Assembly: GCA_037349105.1 (NCBI GenBank)
Contig: JAYJMM010000041.1
Location: forward strand, 992,001 to 1,056,000
Source of the DNA: Limnomonas spitsbergensis
Lineage: Eukaryota > Chlorophyta > Chlorophyceae > Chlamydomonadales
Reading direction: 5' to 3'
Length of the DNA stretch: 64,000 bases
The first letter of the stretch is position 1. The number at the start of each line of letters is the position of its first letter. Below, piece after piece: positions 52,231 to 64,000 of this stretch. The position numbers and the translations under genes were made by a program. The notes beneath the pieces are model-generated. The model was not told the origin of the DNA, did not search any database, and saw only the letters and a list, made by a program, of their open reading frames with translations.

Positions 52231-53857
52231 AGCTGACTGGTGCACAGCTGTTCTGGGGTAAGGGTGAAGGGTGGGAGGGAGGAGGCAGCTGACTGGTGCA
52301 CAGCTGTTCTGGGGTAAGGGTGAAGGGTGGGAGGGAGGAGGCAAGTTACTGATCCACAGCTGTTCTGGGGTAAGGGTGAGGGGTAGGAGGGAGGAGGCAG
52401 CTGACTGATCCACAGCTGTTCTGGGGTAAGGGTGAGGGGTGGGAGGGAGGAGGCAAGTTACTGATCCACAGCTGTTCTGGGGTAAGGGTGAGGGGTAGGA
52501 GGGAGGAGGCAGCTGACTGATCAACAGCTGTTCTGGGGTTAGGGTGAAGGGTGGGAGGGAGGAGGCAGCTGACTGGTCCACAGCTGTTCTGGGGTAAGGG
52601 TGAAGGGTGGGAGGGAGGGGGCAGCTGACTGGTCCACAGCTGTTCTGGGGTAAGGGTGAGGATTGGGAGGGAGGAGACAGCTGACTGGTCCACAGCTGTT
52701 CTGGGGTAAGGGTGGAGGGTGGGAGGGAGAAGGCAGTTGACTGATCCACAGCTGTTCTGGGGTAAGGGTGAGGGGTAGGAGGGAGGAGGCAGCTGACTGA
52801 TCCACAGCTGTTCTGGGGTAAGGGTAAGGGGTGGGAGGGAGGAGGCAGCTGACTGATCCACAGCTGTTCTGGGGTAAGGGTGGAGGGTGGGAGGGAGGAG
52901 GCAGCTGACTGATCCACAGCTGTTCTGGGGTAAGGGTGAGGGGTGGGAGGGAGGCTGCAGCTGACTGGTCCACAGCTGTTCTGGGGTAAGGGTGGAGGGT
53001 GGGAGGGAGGAGGCAACTGACTGATCCACAGCTGTTCTGGGGTAAGGGTGAAGGGTGGGAGGGAGGAGGCAGCTGACTGGTCCAAAGCTGTTCTGGGGTT
53101 AGGGTGAAGGGTGGGAGGGAGGAGGCAGCTCACTGATCCACAGCTGTTCTGGGGTAAGGGTGGGGATTGGGAGGGAGGAGGCAGCTGACTGGTCCACAGC
53201 TGTTCTGGGGTAAGGGTGGAGGGTGGGAGGGAGGAGGCAGCTGACTGATCCACAGCTGTTCTGGGGTAAGGGTGAGGGGTGGGAGGGAGGAGGCAGCTAA
53301 CTGATCCACAGCTGTTCTGGGGTTAGGGTGAAGGGTGGGAGGGAGGAGGCAGCTGACTGGTGCACAGCTGTTCTGGGGTAAAGGTGAAGGGTGGGAGGGA
53401 GGAGGCAAGTTACTGATCCACAGCTGTTCTGGGGTAAGGGTGAGGGGTAGGAGGGAGGAGGCAGCTGACTGATCCACAGCTGTTCTGGGGTAAGGGTGAG
53501 GGGTGGGAGGGAGGAGGCAGCTGACTGATCCACAGCTATTCTGGGGTAAGGGTGAAGGGTGGGAGGGAGGCTGCAGCTGACTGGTCCACAGCTGTTCTGG
53601 GGTAAGGGTGAAGGGTGGGAGGGAGGAGGCAGCTCACTGATCCACAGCTGTTCTGGGGTAAGGGTGGGGATTGGGAGGGAGGAGGCAGCTGACTGGTCCA
53701 CAGCTGTTCTGGGGTAAGGGTGGAGGGTGGGAGGGAGGAGGCAGCTGACTGATCCACAGCTGTTCTGGGGTAAGGGTGAGGGGTGGGAGGGAGGAGGCAG
53801 CTGACTGATCCACAGCTGTTCTGGGGTTAGGGTGAAGGGTGGGAGGGAGGAGGCAGC

Positions 53858-56800
53858 TGACTGGTGCACAGCTGTTCTGGGGTAAGGGTGAAGGGTGGGA
53901 GGGAGGAGGCAAGTTACTGATCCACAGCTGTTCTGGGGTAAGGGTGAGGGGTAGGAGGGAGGAGGCAGCTGACTGATCCACAGCTGTTCTGGGGTAAGGG
54001 TGAGGGGTGGGAGGGAGGAGGCAGCTGACTGATCCACAGCTGTTCTGGGGTAAGGGTGAAGGGTGGGAGGGAGGCTGCAGCTGACTGGTCCACAGATGTT
54101 CTGGGGTAAGGGTGAAGGGTGGGAGGGAGGAGGCAGCTCACTGATCCACAGCTGTTCTGGGGTAAGGGTGGGGATTGGGAGGGAGGAGGCAGCTGACTGG
54201 TCCACAGCTGTTCTGGGGTAAGGGTGGAGGGTGGGAGGGAGGAGGCAGCTGACTGATCCACAGCTGTTCTGGGGTAAGGGTGAGGGGTGGGAGGGAGGAG
54301 GCAGCTGACTGGTCCACAGCTGTTCTGGGGTAAGGGTGAAGGGTGGGAGGGAGGAGGCAAGTTACTGATCCACAGCTGTTCTGGGGTAAGGGTGAGGGGT
54401 AGGAGGGAGGAGGCAGCTGACTGATCAACAGCTGTTCTGGGGTTAGGGTGAAGGGTGGGAGGGAGGAGGCAGCTGACTGGTCCACAGCTGTTCTGGGGTA
54501 AGGGTGAAGGGTGGGAGGGAGGGGGCAGCTGACTGGTCCACAGCTGTTCTGGGGTAAGGGTGAGGATTGGGAGGGAGGAGACAGCTGACTGGTCCACAGC
54601 TGTTCTGGGGTAAGGGTGGAGGGTGGGAGGGAGAAGGCAGTTGACTGATCCACAGCTGTTCTGGGGTAAGGGTGAGGGGTAGGAGGGAGGAGGCAGCTGA
54701 CTGATCCACAGCTGTTCTGGGGTAAGGGTAAGGATTGGGAGGGAGGAGGCAGCTGACTGATCCACAGCTGTTCTGGGGTAAGGGTGGAGGGTGGGAGAGA
54801 GGAGGCAGCTGACTGGTCCACAGCTGTTCTGGGGTAAGGGTGAAGGGTGGGAGGGAGGAGGCAGCTGACTGATCCACAGCTGTTCTGGGGTAAGGGTGAA
54901 GGGTGGGAGGGAGGAGGCAGCTGACTGGTCCAAAGCTGTTCTGGGGTTAGGGTGAAGGGTGGGAGGGAGGAGGCAGCTGACTGGTCCACAGCTGTTCTGG
55001 GGTAAGGGTGAAGGGTGGGAGGGAGGGGGCAGCTGACTGGTCCACAGCTGTTATGGGGTAAGGGTGAGGATTGGGAGGGAGGAGGCAGCTGACTGGTCCA
55101 CAGCTGTTCTGGGGTAAGGGTGGAGAGTGGGAGGGAGGAGGCAGGCTACTGATCCACAGCTGTTCTGGGGTAAGGGTGAGGGGTAGGAGGGAGGAGGCAG
55201 GTTACTGATCCACAGCTGTTCTGGGGTAAGGGTGAGGGGTAGGAGGGAGGATGCAGCTGACTGATCCACAGCTGTTCTGGGGTAAGGGTGAAGGGTGGGA
55301 GGGAGGAGGCAGGCTACTGATCCACAGCTGTTCTGGGGTAAGGGTGAGGGGTGGGAGGGAGGAGGCAGGTTACTGATCCACAGCTGTTATGGGGTAAGGG
55401 TGAGGATTGGGAGGGAGGAGGCAGCTGACTGGTCCACAGCTGTTTTGGGGTAAGGGTGGAGGGTGGGAGGGAGGAGGCAGCTGACTGGTCCACAGCTGTT
55501 CTGGGGTAAGGGTGAAGGGTGGGAGGGAGGGGGCAGCTGACTGGTCCACAGCTGTTCTGGGGTAAGGGTGAGGATTGGGAGGGAGGAGACAGCTGACTGG
55601 TCCACAGCTGTTCTGGGGTAAGGGTGGAGGGTGGGAGGGAGAAGGCAGTTGACTGATCCACAGCTGTTCTGGGGTAAGGGTGAGGGGTAGGAGGGAGGAT
55701 GCAGCTGACTGATCCACAGCTGTTCTGGGGTAAGGGTAAGGATTGGGAGGGAGGAGGCAGCTGACTGATCCACAGCTGTTCTCGGGTAAGGGTGGAGGGT
55801 GGGAGGGAGGAGGCAGCTGACTGATCCACAGCTGTTCTGGGGTAAGGGTGAAGGGTGGGAGGGAGGAGGCTGCTGACTGATCCACAGCTGTTCTGGGGTA
55901 AGGGTGAAGGGTGGGAGGGAGGAGGCAGCTGACTGGTCCAAAGCTGTTCTGGGGTTAGGGTGAAGGGTGGGAGGGAGGAGGCAGCTGACTGGTCCACAGC
56001 TGTTCTGGGGTAAGGGTGAAGGGTGGGAGGGAGGGGGCAGCTGACTGGTCCACAGCTGTTCTGGGGTAAGGGTGAGGATTGGGAGGGAGGAGGCAGCTGA
56101 CTGGTCCACAGCTGTTCTGGGGTAAGGGTGGAGGGTGGGAGGGAGGAGGCAGGTTACTGATCCACAGCTGTTCTGGGGTAAGGGTGAGGGGTAGGAGGGA
56201 GGAGGCAGGTTACTGATCCACAGCTGTTCTGGGGTAAGGGTGAGGGGTAGGAGGGAGGAGGCAGCTGACTGATCCACAGCTGTTCTGGGGTAAGGGTGAG
56301 GGGTAGGAGGGAGGAGGCAGCTGACTGATCCACAGCTGTTCTGGGGTTAGGGTGAAGGGTGGGAGGGAGGAGGCAGCTGACTGGTCCACAGCTGTTCTGG
56401 GGTAAGGGTGAAGGGTGGGAGGGAGGGGGCAGCTGATTGGTCCACAGCTGTTCTGGGGTAAGGGTGAGGATTGGGAGGGAGGAGACAGCTGACTGGTCCA
56501 CAGCTGTTCTGGGGTAAGGGTGGAGGGTGGGAGGGAGAAGGCAGCTGACTGATCCACAGCTGTTCTGGGGTAAGGGTGAGGGGTGGGAGGGAGGAGGCAG
56601 GCTACTGATCCACAGCTGTTCTGGGGTAAGGGTGGGGATTGGGAGGGAGGAGGCAGCTGACTGGTCCACAGCTGTTCTGGGGTAAGGGTGGAGGGTGGGA
56701 GGGAGGAGGCAGCTGACTGATCCACAGCTGTTCTGGGGTAAGGGTGAGGGGTGGGAGGGAGGAGGCAGCTGACTGGTCCACAGCTGTTCTGGGGTAAGGG

Positions 56801-59800
56801 TGAAGGGTGGGAGGGAGGAGGCAAGTTACTGATCCACAGCTGTTCTGGGGTAAGGGTGAGGGGTAGGAGGGAGGAGGCAGCTGACTGATCAACAGCTGTT
56901 CTGGGGTTAGGGTGAAGGGTGGGAGGGAGGAGGCAGCTGACTGGTCCACAGCTGTTCTGGGGTAAGGGTGAAGGGTGGGAGGGAGGGGGCAGCTGACTGG
57001 TCCACAGCTGTTCTGGGGTAAGGGTGAGGATTGGGAGGGAGGAGACAGCTGACTGGTCCACAGCTGTTCTGGGGTAAGGGTGGAGGGTGGGAGGGAGAAG
57101 GCAGTTGACTGATCCACAGCTGTTCTGGGGTAAGGGTGAGGGGTAGGAGGGAGGAGGCAGCTGACTGATCCACAGCTGTTCTGGGGTAAGGGTAAGGATT
57201 GGGAGGGAGGAGGCAGCTGACTGATCCACAGCTGTTCTGGGGTAAGGGTGGAGGGTGGGAGAGAGGAGGCAGCTGACTGATCCACAGCTGTTCTGGGGTA
57301 AGGGTGAAGGGTGGGAGGGAGGAGGCAGCTGACTGATCCACAGCTGTTCTGGGGTAAGGGTGAAGGGTGGGAGGGAGGAGGCAGCTGACTGGTGCACAGC
57401 TGTTCTGGGGTAAGGGTGAAGGGTGGGAGGGAGGAGGCAAGTTACTGATCCACAGCTGTTCTGGGGTAAGGGTGAGGGGTAGGAGGGAGGAGGCAGCTGA
57501 CTGATCCACAGCTGTTCTGGGGTAAGGGTGAGGGGTGGGAGGGAGGAGGCAGCTGACTGATCCACAGCTGTTCTGGGGTAAGGGTGAAGGGTGGGAGGGA
57601 GGCTGCAGCTGACTGGTCCACAGATGTTCTGGGGTAAGGGTGAAGGGTGGGAGGGAGGAGGCAGCTCACTGATCCACAGCTGTTCTGGGGTAAGGGTGGG
57701 GATTGGGAGGGAGGAGGCAGCTGACTGGTCCACAGCTGTTCTGGGGTAAGGGTGGAGGGTGGGAGGGAGGAGGCAGCTGACTGATCCACAGCTGTTCTGG
57801 GGTAAGGGTGAGGGGTGGGAGGGAGGAGGCAGCTGACTGGTCCACAGCTGTTCTGGGGTAAGGGTGAAGGGTGGGAGGGAGGAGGCAAGTTACTGATCCA
57901 CAGCTGTTCTGGGGTAAGGGTGAGGGGTAGGAGGGAGGAGGCAGCTGACTGATCAACAGCTGTTCTGGGGTTAGGGTGAAGGGTGGGAGGGAGGAGGCAG
58001 CTGACTGGTCCACAGCTGTTCTGGGGTAAGGGTGAAGGGTGGGAGGGAGGGGGCAGCTGACTGGTCCACAGCTGTTCTGGGGTAAGGGTGAGGATTGGGA
58101 GGGAGGAGACAGCTGACTGGTCCACAGCTGTTCTGGGGGAAGGGTGGAGGGTGGGAGGGAGAAGGCAGTTGACTGATCCACAGCTGTTCTGGGGTAAGGG
58201 TGAGGGGTAGGAGGGAGGAGGCAGCTGACTGATCCACAGCTGTTCTGGGGTAAGGGTAAGGATTGGGAGGGAGGAGGCAGCTGACTGATCCACAGCTGTT
58301 CTGGGGTAAGGGTGGAGGGTGGGAGAGAGGAGGCAGCTGACTGGTCCACAGCTGTTCTGGGGTAAGGGTGAAGGGTGGGAGGGAGGAGGCAGCTGACTGA
58401 TCCACAGCTGTTCTGGGGTAAGGGTGAAGGGTGGGAGGGAGGAGGCAGCTGACTGGTCCAAAGCTGTTCTGGGGTAAGGGTGAAGGGTGGGAGGGAGGAG
58501 GCAGCTGACTGGTCCACAGCTGTTCTGGGGTAAGGGTGAAGGGTGGGAGGGAGGGGGCAGCTGACTGGTCCACAGCTGTTATGGGGTAAGGGTGAGGATT
58601 GGGAGGGAGGAGGCAGCTGACTGGTCCACAGCTGTTCTGGGGTAAGGGTGGAGAGTGGGAGGGAGGAGGCAGGCTACTGATCCACAGCTGTTCTGGGGTA
58701 AGGGTGAGGGGTAGGAGGGAGGAGGCAGGTTACTGATCCACAGCTGTTCTGGGGTAAGGGTGAGGGGTAGGAGGGAGGAGGCAGCTGACTGATCCACAGC
58801 TGTTCTGGGGTAAGGGTGAAGGGTGGGAGGGAGGAGGCAGGCTACTGATCCACAGCTGTTCTGGGGTAAGGGTGAGGGGTGGGAGGGAGGAGGCAGGTTA
58901 CTGATCCACAGCTGTTATGGGGTAAGGGTGAGGATTGGGAGGGAGGAGGCAGCTGACTGGTCCACAGCTGTTCTGGGGTAAGGGTGGAGGGTGGGAGGGA
59001 GGAGGCAGCTGACTGGTCCACAGCTGTTCTGGGGTAAGGGTGAAGGGTGGGAGGGAGGGGGCAGCTGACTGGTCCACAGCTGTTCTGGGGTAAGGGTGAG
59101 GATTGGGAGGGAGGAGACAGCTGACTGGTCCACAGCTGTTCTGGGGTAAGGGTGGAGGGTGGGAGGGAGAAGGCAGTTGACTGATCCACAGCTGTTCTGG
59201 GGTAAGGGTGAGGGGTAGGAGGGAGGATGCAGCTGACTGATCCACAGCTGTTCTGGGGTAAGGGTAAGGATTGGGAGGGAGGAGGCAGCTGACTGATCCA
59301 CAGCTGTTCTCGGGTAAGGGTGGAGGGTGGGAGGGAGGAGGCAGCTGACTGATCCACAGCTGTTCTGGGGTAAGGGTGAAGGGTGGGAGGGAGGAGGCTG
59401 CTGACTGATCCACAGCTGTTCTGGGGTAAGGGTGAAGGGTGGGAGGGAGGAGGCAGCTGACTGGTCCAAAGCTGTTCTGGGGTTAGGGTGAAGGGTGGGA
59501 GGGAGGAGGCAGCTGACTGGTCCACAGCTGTTCTGGGGTAAGGGTGAAGGGTGGGAGGGAGGGGGCAGCTGACTGGTCCACAGCTGTTCTGGGGTAAGGG
59601 TGAGGATTGGGAGGGAGGAGGCAGCTGACTGGTCCACAGCTGTTCTGGGGTAAGGGTGGAGGGTGGGAGGGAGGAGGCAGGCTACTGATCCACAGCTGTT
59701 CTGGGGTAAGGGTGAGGGGTAGGAGGGAGGAGGCAGGTTACTGATCCACAGCTGTTCTGGGGTAAGGGTGAGGGGTAGGAGGGAGGATGCAGCTGACTGA

Positions 59801-59850
59801 TCCACAGCTGTTCTGGGGTAAGGGTGAGGGGTAGGAGGGAGGAGGCAGCT
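53858..59850. repeat. Array 2 block repeated at +3528 bp
   Basis: About 53.86-56.3 kb matches about 57.39-59.85 kb at +3528 bp (63 units), including the GGTGCACAG unit at its start and the CAGGCTACTG/CAGGTTACTG units near its end. The second copy is therefore also +13384 bp from the 44-46.4 kb segment. Confidence 0.82.
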
Positions 59851-60969
59851 GACTGATCCACAGCTGTTCTGGGGTTAGGGTGAGGGGTAGGAGGGAGGAT
59901 GCAGCTGACTGATCCACAGCTGTTCTGGGGTAAGGGTGAGGGGTAGGAGGGAGGAGGCAGCTGACTGATCCACAGCTGTTCTGGGGTTAGGGTGATGGGT
60001 GGGAGGGAGGAGGCAGCTGACTGGTCCACAGCTGTTCTGGGGTAAGGGTGAAGGGTGGGAGGGAGGGGGCAGCTGATTGGTCCACAGCTGTTCTGGGGTA
60101 AGGGTGAGGATTGGGAGGGAGGAGACAGCTGACTGGTCCACAGCTGTTCTGGGGTAAGGGTGGAGGGTGGGAGGGAGAAGGCAGCTGACTGATCCACAGC
60201 TGTTCTGGGGTAAGGGTGAGGGGTGGGAGGGAGGAGGCAGGCTACTGATCCACAGCTGTTCTGGGGTAAGGGTGGGGATTGGGAGGGAGGAGGCAGCTGA
60301 CTGGTCCACAGCTGTTCTGGGGTAAGGGTGGAGGGTGGGAGGGAGGAGGCAGCTGACTGATCCACAGCTGTTCTGGGGTAAGGGTGAGGGGTGGGAGGGA
60401 GGAGGCAGCTGACTGGTCCACAGCTGTTCTGGGGTAAGGGTGAAGGGTGGGAGGGAGGAGGCAGCTGACTGGTGCATAGGTGTTCTGGGGTAAGGGTGAA
60501 GGGTGGGAGGGAGGAGGCAGCTGACTGGTCCAAAGCTGTTCTGGGGTTAGGGTGAAGGGTGGGAGGGAGGAGGCAGCTGACTGGTCCACAGTTGTTCTGG
60601 GGTAAGGGTGAAGGGTGGGAGGGAGGGGGCAGCTGACTGGTCCACAGCTGTTCTGGGGTAAGGGTGAGGATTGGGAGGGAGGAGGCAGCTGACTGGTCCA
60701 CAGCTGTTCTGGGGTAAGGGTGGAGGGTGGGAGGGAGGAGGCAGGCTACTGATCCACAGCTGTTCTGGGGTAAGGGTGAGGGGTAGGAGGGAGGAGGCAG
60801 GTTACTGATCCACAGCTGTTCTGGGGTAAGGGTGAGGGGTAGGAGGGAGGATGCAGCTGACTGATCCACAGCTGTTCTGGGGTAAGGGTGAGGGGTAGGA
60901 GGGAGGAGGCAGCTGACTGATCCACAGCTGTTCTGGGGTTAGGGTGAAGGGTGGGAGGGAGGAGGCAGC

Positions 60970-63900
60970 TGACTGGTCCACAGCTGTTCTGGGGTAAGGG
61001 TGAAGGGTGGGAGGGAGGGGGCAGCTGATTGGTCCACAGCTGTTCTGGGGTAAGGGTGAGGATTGGGAGGGAGGAGACAGCTGACTGGTCCACAGCTGTT
61101 CTGGGGTAAGGGTGGAGGGTGGGAGGGAGAAGGCAGCTGACTGATCCACAGCTGTTCTGGGGTAAGGGTGAGGGGTGGGAGGGAGGAGGCAGGCTACTGA
61201 TCCACAGCTGTTCTGGGGTAAGGGTGGGGATTGGGAGGGAGGAGGCAGCTGACTGGTCCACAGCTGTTCTGGGGTAAGGGTGGAGGGTGGGAGGGAGGAG
61301 GCAGCTGACTGATCCACAGCTGTTCTGGGGTAAGGGTGAGGGGTGGGAGGGAGGAGGCAGCTAACTGATCCACAGCTGTTCTGGGGTTAGGGTGAAGGGT
61401 GGGAGGGAGGAGGCAGCTGACTGGTGCACAGCTGTTCTGGGGTAAAGGTGAAGGGTGGGAGGGAGGAGGCAAGTTACTGATCCACAGCTGTTCTGGGGTA
61501 AGGGTGAGGGGTAGGAGGGAGGAGGCAGCTGACTGATCCACAGCTGTTCTGGGGTAAGGGTGAGGGGTGGGAGGGAGGAGGCAAGTTACTGATCCACAGC
61601 TGTTCTGGGGTAAGGGTGAGGGGTAGGAGGGAGGAGGCAGCTGACTGATCAACAGCTGTTCTGGGGTTAGGGTGAAGGGTGGGAGGGAGGAGGCAGCTGA
61701 CTGGTCCACAGCTGTTCTGGGGTAAGGGTGAAGGGTGGGAGGGAGGGGGCAGCTGACTGGTCCACAGCTGTTCTGGGGTAAGGGTGAGGATTGGGAGGGA
61801 GGAGACAGCTGACTGGTCCACAGCTGTTCTGGGGTAAGGGTGGAGGGTGGGAGGGAGAAGGCAGTTGACTGATCCACAGCTGTTCTGGGGTAAGGGTGAG
61901 GGGTAGGAGGGAGGAGGCAGCTGACTGATCCACAGCTGTTCTGGGGTAAGGGTAAGGGGTGGGAGGGAGGAGGCAGCTGACTGATCCACAGCTGTTCTGG
62001 GGTAAGGGTGGAGGGTGGGAGGGAGGAGGCAGCTGACTGATCCACAGCTGTTCTGGGGTAAGGGTGAGGGGTGGGAGGGAGGCTGCAGCTGACTGGTCCA
62101 CAGCTGTTCTGGGGTAAGGGTGGAGGGTGGGAGGGAGGAGGCAACTGACTGATCCACAGCTGTTCTGGGGTAAGGGTGAAGGGTGGGAGGGAGGAGGCAG
62201 CTGACTGATCCACAGCTGTTCTGGGGTAAGGGTGAAGGGTGGGAGGGAGGAGGCAGCTGACTGGTCCAAAGCTGTTCTGGGGTAAGGGTGAAGGGTGGGA
62301 GGGAGGGGGCAGCTGACTGGTCCACAGCTGTTCTGGGGTAAGGGTGAGGATTGGGAGGGAGGAGACAGCTGACTGGTCCACAGCTGTTCTGGGGTAAGGG
62401 TGGAGGGTGGGAGGGAGAAGGCAGTTGACTGATCCACAGCTGTTCTGGGGTAAGGGTGAGGGGTAGGAGGGAGGAGGCAGCTGACTGATCCACAGCTGTT
62501 CTGGGGTAAGGGTAAGGATTGGGAGGGAGGAGGCAGCTGACTGATCCACAGCTGTTCTCGGGTAAGGGTGGAGGGTGGGAGGGAGGAGGCAGCTGACTGA
62601 TCCACAGCTGTTCTGGGGTAAGGGTGAAGGGTGGGAGGGAGGAGGCAGCTGACTGATCCACAGCTGTTCTGGGGTAAGGGTGAAGGGTGGGAGGGAGGAG
62701 GCAGCTGACTGATCCACAGCTGTTCTGGGGTAAGGGTAAGGATTGGGAGGGAGGAGGCAGCTGACTGGTCCACAGCTGTTCTGGGGTAAGGGTGAAGGGT
62801 GGGAGGGAGAAGGCAGCTGACTGATCCACAGCTGTTCTGGGGTAAGGGTGAGGGGTAGGAGGGAGGAGGCAGCTGACTGATCCACAGCTGTTCTGGGGTA
62901 AGGGTAAGGATTGGGAGGGAGGAGGCAGCTGACTGATCCACAGCTGTTCTGGGGTAAGGGTGGAGGGTGGGAGGGAGGAGGCAGCTGACTGATCCACAGC
63001 TGTTCTGGGGTAAGGGTGAAGGGTGGGAGGGAGGAGGCAGCTGACTGATCCACAGCTGTTCTGGGGTAAGGGTGAAGGGTGGGAGGGAGGAGGCAGCTGA
63101 CTGGTGCACAGCTGTTCTGGGGTAAGGGTGAAGGGTGGGAGGGAGGAGGCAGCTGACTGGTGCACAGCTGTTCTGGGGTAAAGGTGAAGGGTGGGAGGGA
63201 GGAGGCAAGTTACTGATCCACAGCTGTTCTGGGGTAAGGGTGAGGGGTAGGAGGGAGGAGGCAGCTGACTGATCCACAGCTGTTCTGGGGTAAGGGTGAG
63301 GGGTGGGAGGGAGGAGGCAAGTTACTGATCCACAGCTGTTCTGGGGTAAGGGTGAGGGGTAGGAGGGAGGAGGCAGCTGACTGATCAACAGCTGTTCTGG
63401 GGTTAGGGTGAAGGGTGGGAGGGAGGAGGCAGCTGACTGGTCCACAGCTGTTCTGGGGTAAGGGTGAAGGGTGGGAGGGAGGGGGCAGCTGACTGGTCCA
63501 CAGCTGTTCTGGGGTAAGGGTGAGGATTGGGAGGGAGGAGACAGCTGACTGGTCCACAGCTGTTCTGGGGTAAGGGTGGAGGGTGGGAGGGAGAAGGCAG
63601 TTGACTGATCCACAGCTGTTCTGGGGTAAGGGTGAGGGGTAGGAGGGAGGAGGCAGCTGACTGATCCACAGCTGTTCTGGGGTAAGGGTAAGGGGTGGGA
63701 GGGAGGAGGCAGCTGACTGATCCACAGCTGTTCTGGGGTAAGGGTGGAGGGTGGGAGGGAGGAGGCAGCTGACTGATCCACAGCTGTTCTGGGGTAAGGG
63801 TGAGGGGTGGGAGGGAGGCTGCAGCTGACTGGTCCACAGCTGTTCTGGGGTAAGGGTGGAGGGTGGGAGGGAGGAGGCAACTGACTGATCCACAGCTGTT

Positions 63901-64000
63901 CTGGGGTAAGGGTGAAGGGTGGGAGGGAGGAGGCAGCTGACTGGTCCAAAGCTGTTCTGGGGTTAGGGTGAAGGGTGGGAGGGAGGAGGCAGCTCACTGA
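60970..64000. repeat. Array 2 block copied from about 50.1-53.14 kb (+10864 bp)
   Basis: Unit order from about 50.1 kb matches at +10864 bp (194 units), and the match is still running at the right edge, where the CAGCTCACTGA unit of 53.12 kb recurs. Upstream of about 50.1/60.97 kb the units differ. The true end of the block is beyond the window. Confidence 0.85.

Larger units (their letters stand above)
42840..64000. repeat. Array 2: 56-bp G-rich minisatellite, 377 units plus 49 bp
   Basis: Units start CTGTTCTGGGGTAAGGGTG and end in GATCCACAG or GGTCCACAG. The start phase at 42840 is kept at 53704 (194 units on) and at 63952 (377 units on), so no net insertion or deletion has shifted the register. 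Variation is mainly substitution at a few sites: GAAGGG/GAGGGG/GGAGGG/GAGGATTGGG after the TAAGGGT core, CAGCTGACTG versus CAGGCTACTG or CAAGTTACTG, and GATCC versus GGTCC. Each unit carries at least four G tracts. There is no gene or RNA feature; the array runs off the right edge. Confidence 0.98.

Noticed and set aside
42775..63997. Long - strand reading frames of 72 to 899 codons in array 2
   Set aside because: The reverse complement of the 56-mer has no stop in any frame. Nearly all apparent starts are GTG (for example GTGGATCAG), not ATG, and the peptide is only a 56-residue repeat.
42840..64000. Telomere tract or interstitial telomeric sequence
   Set aside because: TTAGGG occurs only singly in some units as a one-base variant of TAAGGG; there is no tandem hexamer run.
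42840..64000. Human PRDM9 hotspot motif on the C-rich strand
   Set aside because: CCTCCCTCCCAC resembles the 13-base motif but is one base short in spacing, and the species and PRDM9 allele are unknown.

Overview
The window holds no complete protein-coding gene. It is almost entirely two abutting tandem-repeat arrays. CpG-poor repeat DNA, vertebrate-style splice signals inside the repeat and the megasatellite scale suggest a vertebrate nuclear genome, probably a mammal. I could not identify the species or locus, and a subtelomeric or intronic setting is only inference.

Array 1 (1-42839, continuing off the left edge) is a C/A-rich array of 34-bp monomers in two alternating types, giving a 68-bp dimer. 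About 1160 monomers are present. Interrupting them are 26 copies of a fixed 130-bp cassette. Each cassette holds a polypyrimidine tract plus AG, a 95-nt stop-free CpG-rich exon-like core, and a GT donor followed by 19 further bases. Every distance between neighbouring cassettes equals 130 + 34n, with n from 25 to 131, so the cassette never changed length while the monomers around it expanded and contracted. Two cassette families, with linked diagnostic bases inside and outside the core, dominate the left (to about 13 kb) and the right (from about 15 kb). Larger units of 408, 1428, 2368, 2810, 4538 and 5966 bp, and a distant copy offset by 18776 bp, show repeated block amplification.

At 42839/42840 the array stops at the end of one complete 34-mer and a different array starts with no unique DNA between. 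Array 2 (42840-64000, continuing off the right edge) is a G-rich array of 56-bp monomers: 377 units in perfect register plus 49 bp. Each unit carries a G-quadruplex-type run of G tracts, and some units contain an exact TTAGGG. It also has multi-kilobase internal copies, all offset by multiples of 56 bp.

Long open reading frames run through all three + frames of array 1 and all three - frames of array 2, because neither monomer contains a stop codon in that direction. I do not call them genes. The most interesting object is the exon-like cassette: what looks like one splice-competent exon of an unidentified gene, amplified at least 26 times inside a minisatellite.
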